A DNA stretch of 11,404 nucleotides. Source: Nitrospirota bacterium (GTDB taxonomy: Bacteria; Nitrospirota; Nitrospiria; Nitrospirales; UBA8639). The DNA is taken from NCBI GenBank assembly GCA_029881175.1, contig JAOUNC010000050.1, positions 1 through 11,404 on the forward strand, read 5' to 3'. Positions 1 to 6,022 of the stretch are shown piece after piece (position 1 is the stretch's first letter; each line of letters begins with the position of its first letter). A program made the position numbers and the translations under genes. The notes under the pieces are model-generated. The model saw only the letters and a program-made list of their open reading frames with translations, did no database searches and was not told where the DNA came from.

Positions 1-1185
1 GAACCAACACCGCGGCAAAACGGTCTCGCGAAAGCCCGCCAGCAGGTTATAGGCCACACCGCCCAACCGGAAGGCCGCATCGGTGGCCTCAAACGATTGC
101 AGGCAAAAGGTGTCCAGCGAGAGGTCCTCTTTGAGTTCCTTGATCCGGTTTTCACTGTCGGCGCGTCCGGCATACATGCGGCAGACCACCTCGGCCGCAT
201 AGGGCACACTGGTCACCATGAGTTGATAGGTATACCCCGGACACTCCAGCAGCCGACGCCCGGCAGCCTGCGGCCGTTCGCGCAAGGCTTGCCGGAGACA
301 CACCACGCGGCGCGCTTGCCCCTTCCAGCAGGGCAAGGTGACCAGCGTCTCGGCGACATCGATGCCCGCGCTGACGCGGCGCCAGGCCGTCTCGGGCAAG
401 CGATGAATCACCAGCCGGCGCATGACCAGCGTGAGTCGGGCCATGATGATATAGGGCAAGTGGCGGCGTTCGAGAAAGGTGAGGAATCGAGTCACAAAAA
501 ACCCCGCGTCCGCTCGGATCAAGGCGACCTGGTGACCGGAGGGGAGCATTGTCAGGGCTTGCTGGAGCAACTCGATGCACCCATTGGCCGGGCCGGCTTT
601 GCCGGGGCGGAGGGTGACCCACAACAGCCGCCGGGTTTCACTCAGAAACGCCAGCAGCGGGTGATGAGACGGACGGCCCCGCTTCTGCGGGTTATAACCA
701 ATCTGACTGCCCTCTTGGCGCCCATACCGACACAACACCGTCGAATCCAAGTCGAGCGTGTGCCCTAACAAGATGCGGGGCATTCGCGCCAAGCTCGCTC
801 GCATCAAGGCTTCCGACACCGTCGTCAGTTGGGCATACGTGAAGGAGAGAAAGAACCGGCGCAGCGTATCCGGCGAGGGGAACCGCGCCAAGCCCAGCAG
901 CTGCGGGAGCAAGGGGTCGCGGCGATAGCGCGTGAAATGGGCAAACCGTTCCGCCCCTAACGCCAGCCCATAGAACCAGGCCAACAAGACGTCTGTCACG
1001 GGAATTTGATTGTTCGAGCGTTTGGCGAGGGGCGCGAGCACCGACTGAAGGACGGTCCGCAGGCCAATGAGTTCGAAGTACAGCCGCAGTAAGAGGGCGC
1101 CCGCCCAAATGGTGATGGGATGGTCGGTAAAGGCAAAGCGAATTTTCGGGTAGAGCGGTGAAGCGGGAGAGGAAGCGCGGGCCAT
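1..1185 (-). CDS. IS1380-family DDE transposase, C-terminus cut by window edge
   Basis: Reading leftward from ATG 1185-1183 the frame stays open for 395 codons to the edge of the window. It encodes a DDE transposase that would cut and move the IS. The recognisable landmarks are DLDST at residues 145-149 (first acidic residue), GYNPQKRGRPSHHPLL at about 163-178, RADAG with Asp226 (second), and YAGRADSENRIKELK with Glu345 (third). The middle and last blocks are typical of the IS1380 group. A Shine-Dalgarno AAGGAG (1196-1191) sits 5 nt before the ATG, which supports this start. All three catalytic positions are present and there is no internal stop, so this copy could be active. The family is usually about 430-470 aa, so roughly 40-80 residues are missing at the left edge. 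The overlapping ORFs on both strands in this stretch are shadows of this gene. Confidence 0.93.
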   Translation of the reverse strand, partial: MARASSPASPLYPKIRFAFTDHPITIWAGALLLRLYFELIGLRTVLQSVLAPLAKRSNNQIPVTDVLLAWFYGLALGAERFAHFTRYRRDPLLPQLLGLARFPSPDTLRRFFLSFTYAQLTTVSEALMRASLARMPRILLGHTLDLDSTVLCRYGRQEGSQIGYNPQKRGRPSHHPLLAFLSETRRLLWVTLRPGKAGPANGCIELLQQALTMLPSGHQVALIRADAGFFVTRFLTFLERRHLPYIIMARLTLVMRRLVIHRLPETAWRRVSAGIDVAETLVTLPCWKGQARRVVCLRQALRERPQAAGRRLLECPGYTYQLMVTSVPYAAEVVCRMYAGRADSENRIKELKEDLSLDTFCLQSFEATDAAFRLGGVAYNLLAGFRETVLPRCWF

Positions 1186-1241
1186 AGAAACTCCTTGTCA
1201 GAGAAGGACAACCGTGGCCGCGAGTCTACCATAGTTAAACC

Positions 1242-1260
1242 CTACTGCTGAATCCGGGTT
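1242..1260. repeat. IS1380 terminal inverted repeat (left copy)
   Basis: CTACTGCTGAATCCGGGTT here is a perfect 19-bp reverse complement of 11285-11303. The match stops on both sides (C1241 and T1261 have no counterpart), so the common unit is exactly this length. It lies upstream of the transposase start, where an IS end is expected. Confidence 0.8.
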
Positions 1261-1389
1261 TATAACTGGTACATAAAAATTCAAAGACCTCAGGGTCTAT
1301 GGCTGAAAGCCAAAGGAGATTTGGAAAAAAGTTAGATGATAATTGTTGATACTTGCATGATTGCTTTAATGCCCGTATGGTCTAAAAAC

Positions 1390-1587
1390 TCACCTGAGCT
1401 CCTGATCATTCCAAGCCCAGCCTCTCCAAACAGGTTCCATAACAGGTTTTTCTCGTCCTAACATCAACGCAAAGCTTTCACCGGGAAGGAGTTTTCTCCC
1501 GCTAGCCCACTGACTGTGAATCAGCTGCTCTGACCCATAATCGGTTTTACTCAGTACTGGATCAGCCGTGAGGTCCCGTTCCTGCAT
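1390..1587 (-). CDS. Small ORF, 65 aa, member of a dispersed repeat family; possibly a remnant
   Basis: I do not recognise a named family. The frame encodes 65 aa with DYGSEQLIHSQW at residues about 16-27 and a tryptophan-rich tail (VWRGWAWN near residues 53-60). The DNA for the SEQLI core (GTCAGAGCAGCTGATT on the minus strand) recurs at 5942-5954 and 6789-6801. Translated, those copies give SPEQLI and ESE-stop-LIRNEW, so the three are related at both levels. The upstream part also resembles copy 2 (QERDLT... against QRNLFR...). No convincing ribosome binding site precedes ATG 1587. Since the other two copies are frameshifted or stopped, this may be the least damaged copy, or itself a fragment carried along as a repeat. 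There is no evidence for its function. Confidence 0.4.
   Translation of the reverse strand: MQERDLTADPVLSKTDYGSEQLIHSQWASGRKLLPGESFALMLGREKPVMEPVWRGWAWNDQELR
1520..1532 (-). repeat. Copy 1 core of the SEQLI repeat family
   Basis: ATCAGCTGCTCTG on the + strand is shared with 5942-5954 (identical) and 6789-6801 (one difference). A 13-bp match found three times on the same strand within 5.3 kb is far more than chance would give. Outside the core this copy diverges from the other two in DNA, although its translation (SEQLIHSQW) still resembles SEQLIRNEW. Confidence 0.65.
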
Positions 1588-1942
1588 CCATTGATTCGTC
1601 GACCTGGTTCCTACCTGCGTGGCTCATTTTCGAGACCACCCCACATCGGTTTACATTATTGAACGATTTCCGTAGGGTGGGAGAATGAACAATGCAACCA
1701 AATACGTATTCCCGTTTCATGGATTCATCTACATGAATGAAAAGATTTCACAGTGCAGCCTCATTCCAAGGTTGAGAATTGGTTCATTGTGCCCAAGCCT
1801 TTGCAGCCTTTTACCATTTTGACGCTTGATAACGCTCCACCTGTAACATTTGGCGGCCTTTTGGGTCGGCTATTCCTAGTGAGGCTGCATAGCCCACCCT
1901 ATCTGTGAAGCGACTGGCCCGCCCGAGGAGGAAAATCGAAGA
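1588..1942. other. Gap without a recognised gene; nested inverted repeats, MITE-like
   Basis: I see no convincing gene here. Two perfect inverted repeats are nested: TAGGGTGGG at 1673-1681 with CCCACCCTA at 1893-1901, and TGCAGCCTCA at 1754-1763 with TGAGGCTGCA at 1880-1889. On the left arm the outer repeat is followed by AATGCAACC, and on the right arm (read inward) by TATGCAGCC. The ends therefore look like roughly 25-bp degenerate terminal repeats of an element of about 230 bp. A 45-codon ORF (1685 onwards) lies inside and resembles nothing I know. A decayed miniature element is the best guess, with low certainty. Confidence 0.3.
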
Positions 1943-2674
1943 ATGATTTCACATCTCAGGATACTCAGAGTGCGAACTCCTTTACAGCGAGATACTGTGT
2001 TGTTGCCAACTCGCGGAATGATGCACCTGATTAGCCGCGCATGCCTTGCGACGACATTACTCGTGATGATGGCCGCCTTGGGTCCGTCGGTTCACGCCAC
2101 AGGCTGAGGTCCAACGAAGTTTCAGCGCGTTTCGACCCAGTACATCGGAGCATTGGGTGCTCCCGGTGCAACCTCAGGGAACGGCGCGCAATCATGGGGA
2201 CTCTGGCCCCTGGATCCAGGCCCTCGGGGAGTGCGATTGAGCAGCTTTGAGCAGTTGGAGGAGGCCGGTGGCGTCGCCCCGGCACGCTGGACATTCGACC
2301 ACACAGACTGGTGGCTGGAGGAAGACGGCCTCATCATGGAGCAGCCGAAATTTCCGGTCTCTCCTGGCAAATACCTGGTCACGGGTGACCGCAAGGTCAC
2401 GACCGTGCTGACCATTCATCCCGCTGACAAGGATGGAAATAGGCGCTGGGAACTCGATGACCACGCGACGTTCTATGACGTGACGCACTTGGCGTGCCGT
2501 TCCGCCCGCTATACACCGACGACCGGTGATGATTCGTGCTCTCCCGCAACCGAGCAGAAGACTGGGTTTCCGGTCACGCCAGGGGGGGCAATGCCTTCAG
2601 TCGAGGGCTGCAAGAAGCAAGACTATTCGGTTCTCTTCGTGATCGCTGTGGCCGTGGAAGACAAAGGCCGGTGA
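1943..2674 (+). pseudogene. Secreted protein gene interrupted by an in-frame TGA after the signal peptide
   Basis: One frame runs from ATG 1943 (with GAGGAGG at 1925-1931, 11 nt upstream) or ATG 2018/2021 to TAA-less stop TGA at 2672-2674, broken only by a TGA at 2105-2107. Before that TGA the product from 2018 is a clear Sec signal peptide: MMHLISRACL, a hydrophobic LATTLLVMMAALG core, then PSVHA as cleavage site. After it the frame continues as GPTKFQRVSTQYIGALGAPG and on to residues such as WGLWPLDPGPRGVRL, DWWLEEDGLIMEQPKFPV, GKYLVTGDR and YDVTHLACRSARYTP. This reads as a well-kept, Trp-rich periplasmic protein of about 170 aa. I recall similar uncharacterised proteins in other bacteria but no function. 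TGA is one base from TGG (Trp), so the simplest reading is a recent nonsense mutation. Initiation at TTG 2153 would give a protein without export signal. An attC-like site follows 34 bp downstream, so it may be an integron cassette gene. Confidence 0.6.
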
Positions 2675-2708
2675 CGCCGACAAGATTCGTCGCGTAAAGT
2701 GAGATGTC

Positions 2709-2777
2709 GCCCAACAAGCGCATGCAGTCGGGCAAACCAGTCGCTACGCTTGCCGTCTGCCGCTGATGCGTTGCGGG
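2709..2777 (+). repeat. Degenerate integron attC-like recombination site
   Basis: GCCCAAC at 2709-2715 fits the R'' consensus RYYYAAC. It is followed by AAGCGCATGCAGTCGG, whose GCAT (2720-2723), CAG (2725-2727) and CGG (2729-2731) pair with CCG (2760-2762), CTG (2763-2765) and ATGC (2766-2769). This leaves G2724 and T2728 unpaired, like the extrahelical bases of real attC sites. GTT at 2770-2772 pairs with AAC 2713-2715. The R' box reads GTTGCGG instead of GTTRRRY, so it is damaged. Spacing, asymmetry and the place behind the stop codon of a + strand gene are those of a cassette attC. No integrase gene or second attC was found in the window. Confidence 0.5.
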
Positions 2778-2899
2778 ATGCAGCAAGACGGAACATTGAG
2801 AACACGACTGCGAAAAACGATGTGTACGAGCGTTGCGTTTTCTGACAGCCGTTTATCGTCAACCAATCCGTAAAATTCCCTCTAACTTCAGGAGGGTAT

Positions 2900-3021
2900 T
2901 GTTAACTTAAGCAAAATGGGGTCCCGTCTCAGCGCGGAGCCGGCAACCTCATCCCTGACAAATCCGTGGATTATCTCCAGGGGAATTGTCTGCTCAGAGT
3001 CCAAATTTCGTTAAGTTGACA
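2900..3021. mobile_element. 122-bp MITE-like element with TG...CA imperfect terminal repeats
   Basis: The left end reads TGTTAACTTAAGCAAAATGG and the reverse complement of the right end reads TGTCAACTTAACGAAATTTGG. They match at 10 of the first 11 positions and partly beyond. The unit starts with TG and ends with CA, as do ends of IS3/IS21-like elements. It has no coding capacity and no obvious target-site duplication. The right end contains TTGACA (3016-3021), a perfect -35 hexamer pointing at the next gene, but no good -10 hexamer at the right distance, so promoter activity is not established. Confidence 0.4.
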
Positions 3022-3071
3022 GCACCCCTGTGAACTCCAATGTGGAATCCTTGATGAAAGGAATGGTAGCT

Positions 3072-3383
3072 ATGATTTTTCTTACGGAACAGGCTGTGAC
3101 AAAGCTCAAGGTTTTAATCATCGAACACCCGGAAGACCCCATTGTCCGATTGATGGTGCGGGACCTCGACGAGGCCCGATTGTCGTACAACATCACCCTT
3201 GAAGATAAGATTCAGCCCGATGACGAGGTGCAGGAGGTAAAAGGATTGACCGTGGCGGTTGAAGGGCGAAGTGCCCCGCGCATGCAAGGAATTACCCTGG
3301 ATTACCAGGAGCCAGAGGGGTTCATATTCATTCATCCTGAACAAGAAGGGAAACCCAAATTTGATGTATTTAATTTGAATTGA
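3072..3383 (+). CDS. HesB/IscA-like (A-type Fe-S carrier fold) protein lacking all cysteines
   Basis: The 103-aa product has the length and layout of the HesB/IscA family, which carries nascent Fe-S clusters in the cytoplasm. It has IFLTEQAVTKLK at 2-13, a strand and loop VRLMVRDLDEARLSYNITLED at 25-45, DDEVQEVKGLTVAVE at 50-64, and ITLDYQEPEGFIFIHPE at 74-90. In true IscA the loop before LSY holds the first Cys and the tail ends in CGCG. Here the loop reads RDLDEARLSY, the tail reads KFDVFNLN, and no cysteine exists anywhere, so it cannot bind a cluster in the usual way. I chose ATG 3072 because AAAGGA (3057-3062) is 9 nt upstream. ATG 3063 and an earlier GTG at 3030 are in frame but worse placed. 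It stands alone, with no isc or suf genes nearby. The fold assignment is good and the function is unknown. Confidence 0.75.
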   Translation: MIFLTEQAVTKLKVLIIEHPEDPIVRLMVRDLDEARLSYNITLEDKIQPDDEVQEVKGLTVAVEGRSAPRMQGITLDYQEPEGFIFIHPEQEGKPKFDVFNLN

Positions 3384-3679
3384 TCGAACCTCATACAGGA
3401 CAGAGGCTCAAAGGAATTTCTCGCCAGCAGACCCTCGCCGTCCGTCCACGGCTATCCACACTCTTGCCTAGAAAAAGCACACAGCGCGTGGCCATCGGAG
3501 TGGCCTATCAGACCCATGAGTACCAGATGCAGAAAATTGCCGAATTCCTGCGAATATTCAACGGTCAGTCGTCGGATACGACCAGAGGAAGAAGAGGGCA
3601 CATGATTGCCGGACCTTCCCCCATGTCCAACCCCCAGCATTGACTCCCACTCCATCGGTCAATTCCATGAGGTTTCGCG
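3384..3679. other. Gap without a supported gene
   Basis: ORFs of 67-87 codons exist on both strands (for example 3380-3643 on + from a TTG overlapping the previous stop, and 3452-3655 on -). None has a convincing start signal, recognisable domain or protein-like composition. I see no terminator with a T tract. Confidence 0.4.
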
Positions 3680-4258
3680 TTGGCCCTCCCCCTCGTTCGA
3701 GGAATAGTTCTGCGTTGCCACATCATGGGAAATTGCAGTGTGAATTACCACCGGCCCTCTCCAAAATTGCAGTTGGGCCTTGCGTCTGACGCGGAACATG
3801 ACGCTACGGCCTGGTTTGTGGCGGCACTCCCCCAACTCTGCACGCTTTCCCCTGTCATCACGGTTCACTTTGGGCTCATTGGTATCGGCCCAGTCTTGCT
3901 TCCGTTGTTTTTCCTGCGCGCTTCCTCTGGCAAAGAGGAGCTTTTGCTCGAAACCTCCCTCAATCCCTATCAGACCGACCTTCAGGGTCTAAAGCTCTTG
4001 CGGTGCCTGTGCTCCCAAGAAACTTATCGAATTCACTGCCGAGATCTCGCGCCACAAACAGAGCACATCTTCGATGTGCCAAATACTCATCATGCCCTCT
4101 ATCGCCAAGCCGTCAATCTCCTTGAAACGCATCCACCATGGACGGCCACACAGTTTGTTCAAGCCCAATATCATCTTGCACAATCATGGCCGACCCCAGA
4201 GGAACGCTACCAGAACCTCCGATGCCCTCCCGGGCATTCGAGTGCCTTCGACCTGTAA
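3680..4258 (+). CDS. Hypothetical protein, about 192 aa, family not recognised
   Basis: I do not recognise this protein. Its composition from about residue 35 onward is protein-like: DAEHDATAWFVAALPQL, a hydrophobic stretch VITVHFGLIGIGPVLLPLFFL (about 59-79) that could be a strand pair or a single membrane segment, then KEELLLETSLNPYQTDLQGLK, and a helical C-terminal half around HHALYRQAVNLLETHPPW and QFVQAQYHLAQSWPTPEERY. There are several Cys and His residues (RCLCSQETYRIHCRD) but no known metal motif. The start is uncertain. TTG 3680 has GAGG (3669-3672) 7 nt upstream, while ATG 3725 has no such signal. A second frame opens at ATG 3667 and stops at 3787, so an N-terminal frameshift is also possible. 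It is separated by gaps from both neighbours. Confidence 0.5.
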   Translation: MALPLVRGIVLRCHIMGNCSVNYHRPSPKLQLGLASDAEHDATAWFVAALPQLCTLSPVITVHFGLIGIGPVLLPLFFLRASSGKEELLLETSLNPYQTDLQGLKLLRCLCSQETYRIHCRDLAPQTEHIFDVPNTHHALYRQAVNLLETHPPWTATQFVQAQYHLAQSWPTPEERYQNLRCPPGHSSAFDL

Positions 4259-4412
4259 GCCTCCGCCAGCTTCCAACCTGTGCGATTGTTTTCTCTGACT
4301 GGGGAAAAAGAAAAGAAAAGGGAGGCAAAACTATTTTGCTGAAGGTCATTCCTTCAATCTCGGCATGGGTTCAAATCAAATAATTTCACCACAAATGGAA
4401 GACGGCACCAGT

Positions 4413-4727
4413 TCAACCTGGCTTATAATAGCCATACACTCGGTTTAGCACTTCTGACAAGATCGTTTCATGTTGCTCTACCGCTTCATCCCACGTGGAA
4501 CAGCGGCGGCACGTTTGATCAAGATCGCCACCAAACACCATCGTTTCAAAAAGGAGAGGAGGGCCGTTATAGAACTGATGATCAATTCCAAGGAACACCG
4601 TCGACACCTCAATATCGGCGACCTGCGCTTTACTCACGACCCGATCAGCCGTCTCCACCCATTTACCAAATTCCACCGCACCAGAAGCGGGAACAACAAC
4701 CTGATTACGTAAAATATAGAATCCCAT
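4413..4727 (-). CDS. Conserved short hypothetical protein (VSTVFLG.DH / PLLFETMVFGG family)
   Basis: The 104-aa product matches a short, widespread family of unknown function that I recall from bacterial and phage genomes. Its signature is VSTVFLGIDHQF at 41-52, PPLLFETMVFGGDLD at 56-70, then CRRCSTWDEAVEQHE at 73-87. The N-terminus (MGFYILRNQVVVPAS... KWVETADRVV) also fits: such proteins open with a short strand, a W..W or W.E patch and a DR.V segment before the VSTVFLG block. The length is full and no stop or frameshift is seen. GGAG lies 9 nt before ATG 4727. It is the only intact leftward gene between the two IS ends and has no operon partner. Phage or mobile ancestry is possible. There is no signal peptide, so the product is probably cytoplasmic. 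Confidence 0.7.
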   Translation of the reverse strand: MGFYILRNQVVVPASGAVEFGKWVETADRVVSKAQVADIEVSTVFLGIDHQFYNGPPLLFETMVFGGDLDQTCRRCSTWDEAVEQHETILSEVLNRVYGYYKPG

Positions 4728-5144
4728 GGGCAGAGCTCCAGATCCTATTCTACGCCACCGCGTTCTCGTTCGAAACCCTGGTTCACCTCAGGGCTCCCTT
4801 CCTAGGGTTGCGAGAAAAATGGGGCCTATCTGTTGGTACCTGATTAAATGTGGGGAAAATGGGGGAACTATCTGCGCCACACTTGGCCTCAGAGCGAGAA
4901 AAACCAATTTTTCACTTGCCCATCTCCTTTCAAATCCAGAATTAACCAGATTGACATCTTCAGGCCTCTTCAGTACTTTTGCATATTATTCATCATAAAA
5001 ATTAAACTTCCTTTCTCCCCTTCTTTTGTCGTGGGTATGACATTCAGAGGATTGAGTGACCAAGCTTTTTCAATGTCGTGCATTTTTTCTTGAGTATCTT
5101 GTACATCTTGAATGAGAACATTCTTTTGCAAATGAGGTAAAGCA
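4728..5144. other. 417-bp gap; possible promoter for the ACT-domain gene
   Basis: I find no supported gene. TTGACA at 4951-4956 followed 17 bp later by TACTTT (4974-4979) is a plausible but weak sigma-70 promoter for the gene at 5145, with a leader of about 160 nt. CCCTG (4778-4782) and CAGGG (4791-4795) can form a small hairpin, and AACCCT/AGGGTT (about 4776 and 4803) an alternative one. GCGAGAAAAA occurs twice (near 4809 and 4893). None of these is strong evidence of regulation. Confidence 0.3.
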
Positions 5145-5672
5145 ATGGCGCGTGCATTGGTTCTCACAGTCATTGGCCAGGATCGGCCTGGCCTGGTCGA
5201 GGCACTGGCCGATTTGATCGTTAACCATGAAGGGAACTGGGACGAAAGCCGAATGGCGCGCCTGGCCGGGCACTTCGCGGGGGTCGTTCAAATTCATCTT
5301 CCGGAGTCTCAGGCCGAAGCCTTCATAACCGCTCTTCCCACCCTGGCTGACCGTGGCCTTTCCGTGAGTGTTGTAGACAGCGACTGGACCCTTGTGGATG
5401 TCGACCATCGAAACTCGTTGCAGTTGGAGTTAGTGGGCCAAGATCGTGCCGGGATTGTGCGAGAGATTTCGAGGAAATTGGCGGCCCTTGGGGTCAGCAT
5501 GCAAGACCTTCGAACGGTAATCGAGAGTGCCCCCATGTCCGGAGAACGGATTTTTCGAGCCGAGGCCGAGCTCGTCCCCCCTTCCCAAACTAGTTTCGAA
5601 CAGATTCGGACTGCCCTCGAACCACTTGCTGACGACATGATGATCGACATCACCTTGAAACCAGGCGAGTAG
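5145..5672 (+). CDS. Tandem ACT-domain protein, GcvR-like
   Basis: The 175-aa protein consists of two ACT domains, each opening with the same amino-acid-binding type signature. Domain 1 covers about residues 4-75 (VIGQDRPGLVEALADLI, then NWDESRMARLAGHFAGVVQI). Domain 2 covers about 92-168 (ELVGQDRAGIVREISRKLAAL, then MQDLRTVIESAPMSGERIF). This is the architecture and length of GcvR, the glycine-cleavage regulatory protein that in Escherichia coli acts through GcvA. The family also contains many ACT proteins of unknown partner. Neither gcvA nor glycine-cleavage genes are in the window, so the role is inferred only. GAGG (5134-5137) stands 7 nt before the ATG. The protein is soluble and cytoplasmic. 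The frame is complete and looks healthy. Confidence 0.85.
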   Translation: MARALVLTVIGQDRPGLVEALADLIVNHEGNWDESRMARLAGHFAGVVQIHLPESQAEAFITALPTLADRGLSVSVVDSDWTLVDVDHRNSLQLELVGQDRAGIVREISRKLAALGVSMQDLRTVIESAPMSGERIFRAEAELVPPSQTSFEQIRTALEPLADDMMIDITLKPGE

Positions 5673-5753
5673 ACTTTTTGAGTCAAAAGGGATAGTACAA
5701 TCATCACCAATCAAATTTTTTTCATATTCCTTCAAGTTCTTTTACCATTCCTA

Positions 5754-6018
5754 TTAACCTACCTCCCACGGCTCCCATTTGCATTTCAATGACGACTCAC
5801 GCCGAGCAAGAATTACTTCCTTTCTAGCCTCATATTCACCATTGTGAAGGAAGGGGCCCTCTTTCCAAGCCATATGCGCAAAGGACGTTTTTATAGTTTT
5901 TGAGCCAAAATAATTTGGCCCATGCCACACACTCATTCCCTATCAGCTGCTCTGGCGATAACGCCACATTCGTTTTAAACTGAGTCAGACTATTTCTGAA
6001 TAGGTTGCGTTGGATCAT
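5754..6018 (-). pseudogene. Decayed copy 2 of the SEQLI small-protein family
   Basis: Two overlapping minus-strand frames together resemble the 65-aa ORF at 1390-1587. The frame starting at ATG 6018 gives QRNLFRNSLTQFKTN then SPEQLIGNE, matching QERDLT...KTDYGSEQLIHSQ. A +1-shifted frame (5936-5754) continues with SVWHGPN...KTSFAHMAWKEGPF, comparable with SQWASG...ESFALMLGREKPV. The match is weak after the core. The pattern suggests one ancestral ORF broken by a frameshift just after the EQLI core. Its upstream end abuts the start of the divergent Sel1-repeat gene (ATG 6023). No function is assignable. Confidence 0.4.
5930..5954. repeat. 25-bp direct repeat, copy 2, upstream of the Sel1 gene
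   Basis: CACTCATTCC-C-TATCAGCTGCTCTG here and CACTCATTCC-G-TATCAGCTACTCTG at 6777-6801 agree at 23 of 25 positions in the same orientation. They bracket the Sel1-repeat gene. The right 13 bp are shared with 1520-1532. Confidence 0.75.
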
Positions 6019-6022
6019 TCAC

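Larger units (their letters stand above)
1..1260 (-). mobile_element. IS1380-family insertion sequence, partial (5' end present)
   Basis: The transposase gene on the minus strand occupies almost all of this interval. Beyond its start, at 1242-1260, lies the 19-bp sequence CTACTGCTGAATCCGGGTT. The exact reverse complement is found at 11285-11303, which marks it as the terminal inverted repeat of the element. The other end lies outside the window. Just inside the end, the bases at 1233-1241 and 1258-1268 can pair (AGTTAAACCC against GGGTTTATAACT, with a 2-nt bulge), giving a small hairpin around the terminus. The exact outer base of the IS, and any target-site duplication, cannot be fixed with only one end visible. 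Confidence 0.8.

Noticed and set aside
97..768. 223-codon + strand ORF
   Set aside because: It is the antisense shadow of the IS1380 transposase, which has all catalytic motifs on the minus strand; this ORF has none.
692..1232. Minus-strand ORFs in other frames at 692-1108 and 996-1232
   Set aside because: They are shadow frames of the real transposase, whose frame runs unbroken from 1185 and has the ribosome binding site.
2122..2488. Minus-strand ORFs opposite the secreted-protein gene
   Set aside because: High-G+C antisense shadows; the + strand frame has signal peptide and protein-like sequence.
3380..3643. 87-codon + strand ORF overlapping the stop of the IscA-like gene
   Set aside because: It begins with TTG inside the previous gene, has no ribosome binding site and shows no family-like sequence.
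4760..4810. Possible tRNA because of a GTTCGAAACCC-like stretch
   Set aside because: No acceptor, D or anticodon arms could be paired around it.
4726..5093. Two 80-90-codon + strand ORFs before the ACT-domain gene
   Set aside because: No start signal, low-complexity composition and mutual overlap; treated as intergenic.
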